This document shows, one piece after another, positions 27,402 through 35,441 of a stretch of DNA of 64,000 nucleotides; positions within the stretch are counted from its first letter, which is position 1, and every line of letters starts with the position of its first letter. Under the pieces are notes generated by a model. The model worked only from the letters and a program-made list of their open reading frames with translations. It was not told the origin of the DNA and did not search any database. Source of the DNA: Achromobacter sp. ASV32 (lineage in GTDB: Bacteria > Pseudomonadota > Gammaproteobacteria > Burkholderiales > Burkholderiaceae_B); contig NZ_JAELTJ010000001.1 in assembly GCF_016428805.1 (NCBI RefSeq), positions 62,001 to 126,000 of the forward strand. Direction: 5' to 3'. The position numbers and the translations under genes are program-made.

Positions 27402-30058
27402 AGCTGTCGCGCATCGCCCTGGAAGAGTTCCGCAAGTTCCGCCAGCCCCTGGTGCTGGACGATCTGCAAGATGGCCTGAACCTGTTTGTCGGCCCGAACG
27501 AGGCCGGCAAGAGCACGGTGGCGGCCGCCATCCGCGCCGCGTTCCTGGAACGCTACAGCACCCGCACCGTGGCCGACCTGGCGCCGCGCGGCGAGTCCGG
27601 CGCGCGTCCCAGCGTGGAGCTGGCGTTCGCTCATGCCGGCCACGACTATCTGCTGAAAAAGCAGTTCCTGTCGCGCGCCCGCTGTGAATTGCTGATCGAT
27701 AACGGCGCGCAGCGCCTGGAAGGCGAAGAGGCCGAGAACGCGCTGGCCGCGTTACTGGGTTTCGAGCTGGCCGCGCGCGGGCAGAGCAAGCCCGATCTGG
27801 CCGGCGTGCCGGGCCTGCTGTGGATCCAGCAGGGTGATGGGCAGAACCTGCAAGCGGCCGCGGGCCATGCCGGCGGCCATGTGCGCGACGCGTTGACGCA
27901 ACTGTCGGGCGAGCTGGCATCGGGCGATGGCGACCGGCTCTACGAACGCGTGACCGCCGAGCGCGCCGCGCTGCTGGATGCGCGTAACGGACGCCCCAAG
28001 GGCATCTACAAGGACGCCGAAGACGCCTTGGCCAGCGCGCTGGCCGAACGCGACGCCTGCGCCGCGGCCAAAGCCCAGCTGGACGCCGACGTCGACCGGC
28101 TGGCCAGCCTGCGTGTCGAGCATGCGCGTGCCGAGGCGAGCCAGCCGTGGAAAGACTTCGAGGCCCGCGCGGCCGACGCCCGGGCCCGCCTGGCCGCGGT
28201 CGCCAAAGAGCGCGAGGCGTTCGAAGGGCTGCAACGCGAACAGCGCCAGGCCGCGCAGACGCTGGCGGTGCTGCAAGAGCAGGTGCGCCGCGACCAGCAG
28301 GACGAGGCCGACCTGCGCGCCCTGACGGATGAGGCCGCCGCCGCGCGCGCCCGCGTGCAAGCGGCGCAGGAACCCTTGGCCCGCGCCCGCAAGCAGCGGG
28401 ACACGCATGCCGCCGCCGCCGAACAGGCCCGCCAGCGCGTCGCGGCGGTTCAGGCCGTGGCCGACCGGCGCGACCTGGAACACCAGCTGCAACAGCTGGA
28501 CCGCGACGTCGAACGCCTGGACGGAGCGCTGAAGGAGGCCACCCACCTCATCGAACAAGGCTCGGCCCTGAAAGCCGAGGCCGTGCGCATCGAGATTGCC
28601 GACGCCGACATCCAGGCGCTGCGCAAGAGCGAGCGCGCCTTGGGCGACCTGCAATTGCAGCAGCAGGCCATCGCGACGCGCGTGTCCTACGCGTTCGAAC
28701 CCGGCCGCGAGGCGCGGCTGGACGGCGCAGTGCTGAGCGGCAACGGCGAAGTGCTGCTGACCGCCGCCGCCGAGCTCGATCTGCCCGGCGTGGGCCGCCT
28801 GCGCATCGAACCGGGCGGCAAGGACCTGCCGGCGCTGATGCGTGAGCTGAGCGAGGCGCGCGCCGCCAGCGCCGCGCTGCTGTCGCGCCTGGGGGTGGCC
28901 GATGCCGCCGATGCCGAAGAACGCCACGCCCGTGGCGCCGCCTTGCAGCGCGAGCTGGACGCCATGCGCAAGACCCTGGCCATTCATGCCCCCAAGGGCA
29001 TCGATGTGCTGCGCGGCCAGCGCGACGAAGCGCTGGCGCGACGCAGCGCCTTGCGCGAGCGGCTGGCAGCCTTGCCGCCCGCTACCGCTGCGGACGATGA
29101 CCTGCCTGCCGCGCGCCAGGCGCTGCGCGACGCCGAAAGCAGCGCGGCCCAGGCCACGGACGCGCTGGCGGCGGCCCAGCGCGCACTGGACGCCGACAGC
29201 GCTCGCGCCCAACTGCTGGAAACCCAGGCGGCCGCGCGCGGCGCCGACCTGCAATCGCCCGAACGCGCGGCGCAGCGCCAGGCCCGCGCCGGCCGGCTGG
29301 CGGAAGCGCGCAGCGGTCACGACCTGCTGGAACGCCGGCTGCAGGCCGCGCAGGATGCGCTGGCCGCGCTGCGTCCGGAACTGCTGGAGCAGGACGCGCT
29401 GCGCTTCGAGAAATCTGCCGCGATCGAACGCGATGCGCAGCACCGGCGCCACAGCGACATCCAGCAACTGCTGGGCAAGCTTGAGCAGGCGGGCGCGCAG
29501 GGGCTGGGCGAAAGACTGTCCGAGGCCGAGGCGGCCTGCGAACGCCTGCAACGCCGCCGCGATGAATTCCTGCGCCGGGCGCAGGCGCTGGAATTGCTGT
29601 CCACGCTGTTGACCGGCAAACGCGACGCCGCCACACAGCGCCTGCAGGCGCCGCTGGCGCGCCGCCTGACCCACTACCTGGGGCTGCTGTTTCCCGATGC
29701 GGCATTGCGGCTGGACGATGCCTTGTTGCCCGCGGCATTGCAGCGCGCGGGCGGCGAGGACCCGCTGGATGCGCTGAGCTTCGGCACGCGCGAACAGCTC
29801 GGCATCCTGGCGCGCTTTGCCTATGCCGACCTGCTGCGCGAAGCCGGACGGCCGACCCTGCTGGTGCTGGACGACGCGCTGGTGCATACCGACGATGGCC
29901 GCCGCGATTTGATGAAGCGCGCGCTGTTCGATGCGGCAACGCGCCATCAGGTCCTGATGTTCACCTGCCATGCAGACGCCTGGCGCGACCTGGGCGTAGC
30001 GCAACGCCGCATCGGCGAATCGACGCTTGCCGGCAGCGCAACTCCGGAGATCCCGTGA
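27398..30058 (+). CDS. SbcC/YhaN-like ATPase with long coiled coil
   Basis: This 886-aa SMC-type ATPase has Walker A VGPNEAGKST (about residues 31-40), two long Ala/Gln/Arg-rich coiled-coil stretches (about 180-420 and 500-760), an internal globular insert (about 430-500), and at the C-terminus the signature LSFGTREQL followed by Walker B LLVLDDALVHTDD. No CxxC zinc hook occurs in the coil, and the four cysteines are scattered, unlike Rad50/SbcC. It is coupled to the phosphoesterase gene upstream and to the RpiR-type gene downstream (GTGA overlap). Confidence 0.8.
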   Translation: MKLSRIALEEFRKFRQPLVLDDLQDGLNLFVGPNEAGKSTVAAAIRAAFLERYSTRTVADLAPRGESGARPSVELAFAHAGHDYLLKKQFLSRARCELLIDNGAQRLEGEEAENALAALLGFELAARGQSKPDLAGVPGLLWIQQGDGQNLQAAAGHAGGHVRDALTQLSGELASGDGDRLYERVTAERAALLDARNGRPKGIYKDAEDALASALAERDACAAAKAQLDADVDRLASLRVEHARAEASQPWKDFEARAADARARLAAVAKEREAFEGLQREQRQAAQTLAVLQEQVRRDQQDEADLRALTDEAAAARARVQAAQEPLARARKQRDTHAAAAEQARQRVAAVQAVADRRDLEHQLQQLDRDVERLDGALKEATHLIEQGSALKAEAVRIEIADADIQALRKSERALGDLQLQQQAIATRVSYAFEPGREARLDGAVLSGNGEVLLTAAAELDLPGVGRLRIEPGGKDLPALMRELSEARAASAALLSRLGVADAADAEERHARGAALQRELDAMRKTLAIHAPKGIDVLRGQRDEALARRSALRERLAALPPATAADDDLPAARQALRDAESSAAQATDALAAAQRALDADSARAQLLETQAAARGADLQSPERAAQRQARAGRLAEARSGHDLLERRLQAAQDALAALRPELLEQDALRFEKSAAIERDAQHRRHSDIQQLLGKLEQAGAQGLGERLSEAEAACERLQRRRDEFLRRAQALELLSTLLTGKRDAATQRLQAPLARRLTHYLGLLFPDAALRLDDALLPAALQRAGGEDPLDALSFGTREQLGILARFAYADLLREAGRPTLLVLDDALVHTDDGRRDLMKRALFDAATRHQVLMFTCHADAWRDLGVAQRRIGESTLAGSATPEIP

Positions 30059-30873
30059 AAGCCCGACAACAGATCATTGACGGCTTCGATGCCCTGAGCC
30101 CGCGGCTGCAAGTGGCGGCGCGCTTTGTCATCGACCATCCGAACGAAGTGGTCATCGCCTCGATGCGCACGCTGGCCGAACGTGCCGGCGTGCCGCCGGC
30201 CACGCTGGTGCGGCTGGCGCAACAGCTGGGCTACGAGGGCTGGCCAGACCTGAAGTCGGCGTTTGCCGACGACCTGGGGCTGAACGGCAAGGGCTATGGC
30301 GAACGCGCCCGCAGCCTGGCCCGGCGCAGCCGCCGGCCGGATCTGCTGGACGATCTGTTCCTGGCGCAGCAAACGGCCCTGGCCGCCACCGCCGAGCAAT
30401 GCCTGCCGGCGCTCAAGGCCGCGGCCAAGCTGCTCAAACAGGCGCGCCAGGTGCACGTGGCGGGCTTTCGCGCCAGTTTTCCCATCGCCTATTCGCTGGT
30501 CTACGGCTACCGGCTGTTCCGCAATAGCGTGCAGCTGGTCGATGGGCTGGGCGGCAATCTGCAGATGCAGTTGCGCGCCATCGAACCCAAGGACGTGGTG
30601 GTGGCGCGGGCGGCCCAGGCGGCCGGCGCGCCGTTGATCGCGCTGACGGACAGTGATGCCTCGCCGCTGGCCCGCGCCGCGCAGGTGGCGGTGCTGTATT
30701 CCGTGGCGGGCGCCTCGTTTTTTCCGTCCGTGACCGCTGCGATGGGCGTGGCCGAAGCGCTGCTGGGGCTGCTGGTCGCCGAAGGCGGCGATGACGTGGC
30801 CGCGCGCCTGCAGCGCAACGAACGCGACCTGGTCGAGTCCGGCGCCTACCTGCCCGTGGGCTCGCGATACTGA
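30055..30873 (+). CDS. MurR/RpiR family transcriptional regulator
   Basis: This 272-aa regulator has an N-terminal HTH (MRTLAERAGVPPATLVRLAQQLGYEGW, about residues 37-63) and a C-terminal SIS phosphosugar-binding domain (about 110-240; VHVAGFRASFPIAYSLVYGY and LIALTDSDASPLA). It starts at GTG, which shares a GTGA with the ATPase stop. Position downstream of a nuclease operon is unusual. The likely target is the divergent-free downstream M81 peptidase gene, whose promoter carries a dyad 60-100 bases past this stop. Confidence 0.84.
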   Translation: MKARQQIIDGFDALSPRLQVAARFVIDHPNEVVIASMRTLAERAGVPPATLVRLAQQLGYEGWPDLKSAFADDLGLNGKGYGERARSLARRSRRPDLLDDLFLAQQTALAATAEQCLPALKAAAKLLKQARQVHVAGFRASFPIAYSLVYGYRLFRNSVQLVDGLGGNLQMQLRAIEPKDVVVARAAQAAGAPLIALTDSDASPLARAAQVAVLYSVAGASFFPSVTAAMGVAEALLGLLVAEGGDDVAARLQRNERDLVESGAYLPVGSRY

Positions 30874-30930
30874 GTGCCAGCCGTGCAAACCCGGGATTGC
30901 GCCGGGCAAGCCCCTTTGATAAGGTCCATT

Positions 30931-30974
30931 GGAACAAACGTTTCTTGATAATAAATAGAGATTCGTTTGTTTCC
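30931..30974. promoter_or_regulatory. Dyad upstream of the M81 peptidase gene
   Basis: Inverted half-sites GGAACAAACG (30931-30940) and CGTTTGTTTCC (30964-30974) match except for one extra T, with an AT-rich 23-base centre that could hold a -10 element. It is a candidate operator for the adjacent RpiR-type protein. Confidence 0.45.
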
Positions 30975-31000
30975 ATCCACTGCTGCAAAGGACACGGACA

Positions 31001-32518
31001 ATGAACAAGCCCTGGCGCGTCGCCATTGCGGGGTTCCATATCGAGTCGGTCAGCTTCCTGCCGATCGAGGCTGCCCGGGCCGATTTCGACGCCGTCGCGC
31101 TGCGCGGCGAACGTATCCTGGCCGAGCTGCGCGGCACCAACACCGTTGCCGGTGGCTTCATCCAGGTCTGCGAGGCGCAGGGCGTCGATATCGTGCCGCT
31201 GGTGCATACCGCGCTGGGGGCGGTAGGGCCGGCCTCGGACGAGGCGGTGGCTTGTTATGCCGACGAGATCGCCCAGGGCATACGCCAGCATGCCGACACC
31301 CTGGACGGCGTGCTGCTGTTCCTGCACGGCGGCTGCTGGGCGCCTTCGTACCCCGACCCCGAACGTCATTTCCTGCGCCTGGCACGCCAGGCCCTGGGGC
31401 CGGACAAGCCGCTGATGGTGGCGTTCGACTACCACGGCAACCTGGATGCGGACACGCTGGAGCACGTCACCGCGGCGTTCGCCTACCGCCAATCACCCCA
31501 TACCGATACCGGCGAAACCGGCGCGCGCGCGGCCGACTGCCTGATGCGCACGCTGCGCGGCGAGATCGCGCCGGTCTGGGCCATCGCCAAGCCCGATGTG
31601 CTGGTGCCCAGCATCTTCAGCGCCACCGCCTTGCAGCCGTTGGCCGGCATCATCGAGGCCGGGCGGCGCCTGGACGCGGCCTGCGGGGGCTACAGCGATA
31701 CGTCCGTCATGGCGGGTTTCTCTTACGCCGATGCGCACAACACGGGCTTTTCGGTGTTGTGCGTGCGCGATGCGGATCGTGCCGGCGCGCAGGCCGCGGC
31801 CGACGCGCTGGCCGGCCAGATCCGGGCGCAACGCTATGCGCTGTACCGGCCGCTGCCCGTGCATGCGATCGACGCTGCGGTGGACCAGGTCCAGGCGAAG
31901 CTGGCGCAAGCGCCCGCTGCCGGGCGGCCCTATGTGCTGCTGGAACACGCCGACCGGATGAATGATTCGACCTACCTGCTGGCCGCGCTGTTGCAGCGGG
32001 GCGTGACGCGCGCGGCGGTGCCGTTCATCTGGGATGCGGCGGCTGCCCGCCAGGCGGCCCAGGCGGGTGCCGGCCAGCGCATCCGGCTGCGGCTGGGCGC
32101 GCATAGCTCGGACAAAGCCGGGCCCAAGCTTCAGGTCGATGCGCGCGTCATCTGGGCCGGCCCCAAGCAGTACCGGGTGTCCGGCGCCTACATGCGCGGC
32201 ATGCCCGTGGACCTGGGTCTTAGCGCCTTGCTGGACGTGAACGGTATCTCGGTCAGCGTCGTCAGCCATTTCGCCTTTGCGGTGGATGGCGATGCGTTCA
32301 CCCAGTTCGGGCTGCGGCCCGAGGATTTCGACATCATCGTGCTGCGCTCCAAGACCCATTTCCGCGCGTTCTACGAACCCTTGGCGCGCGAGATCCTGAT
32401 CGTCGATACGCCGGACTACGGCGTGGCCGACCTGCGCCAGCTGCCGTACCGGCACGTCGATGTCACGCGCGCGTTTCCGTTTGTCGATATGCCTGCGGAC
32501 CGCGCCGGTTCGGCTTGA
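31001..32518 (+). CDS. M81 family metallopeptidase (MlrC-like)
   Basis: This 505-aa protein matches the MlrC/DUF1485 family, named for microcystin degradation but widespread and mostly of unknown substrate. The metal-binding region is intact: FLHGGCWAPSYPDPERHF (about residues 108-125), FDYHGNLDADTL (about 142-153) and the HTDTGETGARA block around 167-177. The start ATG at 31001 has AAAGGAC upstream. It is monocistronic, with a dyad-bearing promoter. Cytoplasmic, no signal peptide. Peptide or amide hydrolysis is inferred from family. Confidence 0.85.
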   Translation: MNKPWRVAIAGFHIESVSFLPIEAARADFDAVALRGERILAELRGTNTVAGGFIQVCEAQGVDIVPLVHTALGAVGPASDEAVACYADEIAQGIRQHADTLDGVLLFLHGGCWAPSYPDPERHFLRLARQALGPDKPLMVAFDYHGNLDADTLEHVTAAFAYRQSPHTDTGETGARAADCLMRTLRGEIAPVWAIAKPDVLVPSIFSATALQPLAGIIEAGRRLDAACGGYSDTSVMAGFSYADAHNTGFSVLCVRDADRAGAQAAADALAGQIRAQRYALYRPLPVHAIDAAVDQVQAKLAQAPAAGRPYVLLEHADRMNDSTYLLAALLQRGVTRAAVPFIWDAAAARQAAQAGAGQRIRLRLGAHSSDKAGPKLQVDARVIWAGPKQYRVSGAYMRGMPVDLGLSALLDVNGISVSVVSHFAFAVDGDAFTQFGLRPEDFDIIVLRSKTHFRAFYEPLAREILIVDTPDYGVADLRQLPYRHVDVTRAFPFVDMPADRAGSA

Positions 32519-33003
32519 CGGCGGGCGGTGGCGTCGGTAGCCTACACGGGTTCATCTCCGAACCCCTTGCGATCCACATGCCCGACTTCACGACTTTCGC
32601 CGATTCCGCTTTCGCTGCCCAGGCAGCGGACGCCGGCGTGCGCGCAGGTCGTCCGTATGTCGCATCGCCTCCCGTGGTTTCTCCTGTCGTTTGCGCGGTC
32701 GTCTCGCCGCCGCAGTCGCCGCCGGGTGTTGTCCGGCCGGTCGTCCGCCCCGTGGCCTCGCCACCGGTCGCACCGCCGCACGCCGTCGTCGTCGGTGTTT
32801 CGGGCGCTTACCCGCCCGTCACGGCCGTCGTCGGCTGACCGCCCCAAACTTCCCGCTCCCGCCTTGTTGGCCGAGTCATTCGCGCTGATGCGCTGACGCC
32901 CACGCGTCCGCATGGCCGCATGTCCGTGCCTGGTCTGCCCGTACGCCGCTTGGCGACGGGCGGCCGCGGGAGCCTGTTCATACCCCGACAGGTAGAAATT
33001 CCC
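32519..33003. other. Low-complexity spacer rich in GTC/CCG triplets
   Basis: These 485 bases lie between the M81 peptidase and the EamA gene. From about 32650 to 32840 the sequence is dominated by GTC, TCG and CCG triplets. A frame from ATG 32578 to 32838 would encode an 86-aa Val/Pro-rich peptide (repeats of VVSPPV and VVRPV), and the opposite strand is also open. Neither frame has a convincing ribosome site or known domain, so a repetitive, non-coding or decayed origin is preferred. Confidence 0.4.
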
Positions 33004-33883
33004 ATGTCTTTCAATCGCAATGCGTGGACCGCGTATGGTTCCACCACCTTGTTCGTGCTGCTGTGGAGCGGCGGTGCGATCTTCGCCAAATGGGGCCTGG
33101 CACACGCCTCGGCCTTCGGCTTTCTGCTCACGCGCTTCATCCTGGCCTTGTCCGTGCTGCTGGCGCTGGTGTGCCTGCGGCGCGGACGCTGGCTGCCGGC
33201 GCCCGGCACGCGTGGCGTCGTCGCGCTGACGGGGCTGCTGCTGATCGGCAGCTACTCCATCTGCTACCTGCTGGCGCTGGACCACGGCATCACGCCGGGT
33301 GTGCTGGCCACGTTGCTGGGCGCGCAACCCATCCTGACCCTGGCGCTGATGGAACGGCGCTATCCGCCGGCGCGGCTCGCGGGCCTGTGCCTGGCCCTGA
33401 GCGGCCTGGTGATGGTGGTGTACCAGAGCATTGGCCTGGCGCGCTTTTTCCGTGGCGGGCATGGTGTTCGCGTTTGCCGCGCTGGGCAGTATGACCGCGG
33501 GTGCGATCCTGCAGAAACGCGTGCGGCAGGCGCCCATGGACGTGATGCCGCTGCAATACGCGGTGAGCCTGGCGCTGTGCCTGGTATTCGTGCCCTTCCA
33601 ACCGATCCACGTGGAATGGCGCATCGGCTTCATCGTGCCCCTTCTGTGGATGGGACTGGTGATTTCGGTGGGCGCCACGCTGCTGTTCTACCGCATGATC
33701 CAGGCGGGCAACCTCGTCAACGTCACCAGCCTGTTCTATCTGGTGCCGGCCGGTACGGCGGCGCTGGACTACCTGGTGCTGGGCAACCGCCTGTCCGCGC
33801 TGAGCCTGGCCGGCATGGCGGCGATCCTGCTCGGGTTGATGCTGGTGTTGCGTACGCCGGCGGCCGCCCGGTCCACGGGCTGA
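33004..33883 (+). pseudogene. EamA/DMT-family transporter split by a +1 frameshift
   Basis: Two overlapping frames together encode one 10-TM drug/metabolite transporter. The first runs from MSFNRNAW at 33004 through VVYQSIGLARF, and the second continues as SVAGMVFAFAALGSM to the stop at 33881-33883. The shift lies in a run of five T residues at 33445-33449; removing one T restores a single frame of about 292 aa with no other defect. EamA repeats are present in both halves. Whether this is real inactivation, length variation of the tract or a sequencing error cannot be decided here. Export of metabolites or amino acids is the family role. Confidence 0.8.
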
Positions 33884-33992
33884 AGCAGCGCATAGCGTGA
33901 TGTCGTTGGACGACATCGCGCCCGGTCCGGCCTGCCGTGGCTGCGTCAGGCCGGACCCGGCAGGGCCGGATGGCAGCTCGGGAGAGGGTGCG

Positions 33993-34874
33993 CTACGCGT
34001 GCGCCGCCTGTTCCTGGCCGGCCCAGTGGCCGCTGACCAGCTGGGCAGGCCGTTCGCGGGCCTCGACGCGCGCGCACACCGACCACGCATCCAGCCGCAC
34101 GTTCAGTCCGGCATACACGCCATGGCCGGCCCCGGCTTCAATGCGGCCCTCGGCGCGCACGCCTTCGCCGGCCCGGATCGATCCTTCCGCGCAGATATCC
34201 TCGCCCGCGATCAAGCCCCAGCCCGTGGCCAGATGGCCGCCGCAGCGGATCGTGGCACCGGCCTGGATGCCGCTGGCCGCGTCGATGTCCTTGCCGGCCT
34301 GTACCGTGCCGCCAGCCTTGATGCCTTGGCCGCATTTGATGGCGCCATGCACCTGGATGTCCTGGCCGGCCCGCAGATGGCCTGTCACGGCCAGGTCCTG
34401 CCCGGCGCAGATGTCCCACTTGGCGCGCAGGTTGCCCCGGCAATCCAGCGCCGTCGCGACCTCGATGCCCCATTCGGCCGACACATCGCCGCCGGCGCGC
34501 AGATCGCCCGCGCTGGCGATGTTGCCGCCGGCCACGATGTTCTCGCCCGCCACGATCGATTCCCCGGCGCGGATGCCGCCGCCGGTGACGATGCTGCGCC
34601 CGGCGCGCACCACGCTATCCACGGTGATGCCCAGGCGCACTTCCAGCGTGCCGGCAAAGACGATGGCGTTGGCATCCAGCGTGTCCAGCTTGAGCACGGC
34701 GTCGGTCGGGCCGAACTGGTCCAGCAGCCAGCAGGCGTCGCCGACGCGCCCGTCGGCCACCAGGGCATCCAGGACGGCCTGGTAGTCCCCTTGTCCGTTG
34801 TGGTCCCGCAGGAACCATTTGTAGCCCTCGGCGCAGGGGTTCTTGGCTTTGACGAATTTCTTGGTGAGTTGCAT
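33993..34874 (-). CDS. Hexapeptide-repeat beta-solenoid protein
   Basis: This 293-aa protein has a globular N-terminus (about residues 1-85; EGYKWFLRDHNGQGDYQAVLDAL) and then 26 uninterrupted hexads from about residue 93 to 248, each of the form x-x-(I/V/L)-x-(A/C/V)-(G/A/E), for example GGIRAG, ESIVAG, ENIVAG, EDICAE. This is the sequence pattern of a left-handed parallel beta helix, about eight to nine coils. No catalytic insert or His residue pattern of hexapeptide acyltransferases is seen. No signal peptide. Start at 34874 is the first Met with family-like N-terminus. Function unknown; structural or scaffold use is possible. Confidence 0.65.
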   Translation of the reverse strand: MQLTKKFVKAKNPCAEGYKWFLRDHNGQGDYQAVLDALVADGRVGDACWLLDQFGPTDAVLKLDTLDANAIVFAGTLEVRLGITVDSVVRAGRSIVTGGGIRAGESIVAGENIVAGGNIASAGDLRAGGDVSAEWGIEVATALDCRGNLRAKWDICAGQDLAVTGHLRAGQDIQVHGAIKCGQGIKAGGTVQAGKDIDAASGIQAGATIRCGGHLATGWGLIAGEDICAEGSIRAGEGVRAEGRIEAGAGHGVYAGLNVRLDAWSVCARVEARERPAQLVSGHWAGQEQAAHA

Positions 34875-35221
34875 GGCGCTAATCGGCGATCAAGGCGTAA
34901 CGCCGCCGCCGGACAAAGCCGGCAGGCGGAGCGGAAACGTAGCCAGACACCCGGCCGCACGGCAGGGCAGTCATGCCGGACAGCGTTCGGCCAAGGCGCG
35001 CGAACCGTCAAACGGTCAGGCGTACCCAGGGCCGGCAACAGGCCGGTGGCGTAGAGAGCGGGAGGGGAGCGGCCGGGCGATCAGCCGGGCTTGGAGCGCG
35101 CGTAGGCGGAACGCGCGGCGACTTCCTGCGAGCTCAACAAGGTCGAGCGCAGGGCGCAGAGGGCGCAAGCAGCGGATGAGAGAAGGGAGAATTCGGTTCG
35201 CACGGGGCGAATGGTAGCAGA

Positions 35222-35260
35222 GGGGGGCAGCAAGCACACAACGCACGCACGGCGTGGGTG
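35222..35260. repeat. Direct repeat copy 1
   Basis: Thirty-nine bases beginning GGGGGGCAGCAAGC and ending GGCGTGGGTG. It matches copy 2 at 33 of 39 positions. Confidence 0.6.
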
Positions 35261-35400
35261 CCTGTCCCCCGGCCCCCCCCGAAGGTCGGACAGTCCCTCT
35301 CGGCCGGCAAGTGAAGCCGCACGGTGTCGGAACCTGTAACTGCGCCCCGCAAGAATAGTTGTCCGGCCGCCCGGCCGTCCGAAGGCCGGACAGCCCCCTC

Positions 35401-35439
35401 GGGGGGCAGCAAGCGCGCAAGGCGCGCGCGGCGTGGGGG
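35401..35439. repeat. Direct repeat copy 2
   Basis: Thirty-nine bases beginning GGGGGGCAGCAAGC and ending GGCGTGGGGG, immediately beside the Bug gene stop. The flanking CCCCCTCGGGGGG forms a small hairpin (about 35395-35407) that may act as an end signal for the leftward Bug gene. Confidence 0.6.
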
Positions 35440-35441
35440 TA

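Larger units (their letters stand above)
34875..35441. other. Intergenic region with a duplicated repeat
   Basis: These 567 bases contain no convincing gene. Two related 39-base direct repeats lie at 35222-35260 and 35401-35439, each preceded by a GAAGG(T/C)CGGACAG element (about 35280-35293 and 35381-35394) and a C-rich tract (eight C at 35273-35280). The remaining frames are GC-driven. Confidence 0.5.

Noticed and set aside
27752-30004. 750-codon minus-strand frame over the SbcC-like gene
   Set aside because: The sense strand encodes Walker motifs and coiled coil; the antisense product is Gln/Gly/Arg-rich without features.
32578-32838. Val/Pro-rich 86-codon reading frame as a gene
   Set aside because: No ribosome site, no homologous family recognised and biased triplet content in both strands. 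Kept as low-complexity spacer.
35222-35439. CRISPR array
   Set aside because: Only two repeats, with unequal flanks and a single long spacer, and no cas genes in the window.
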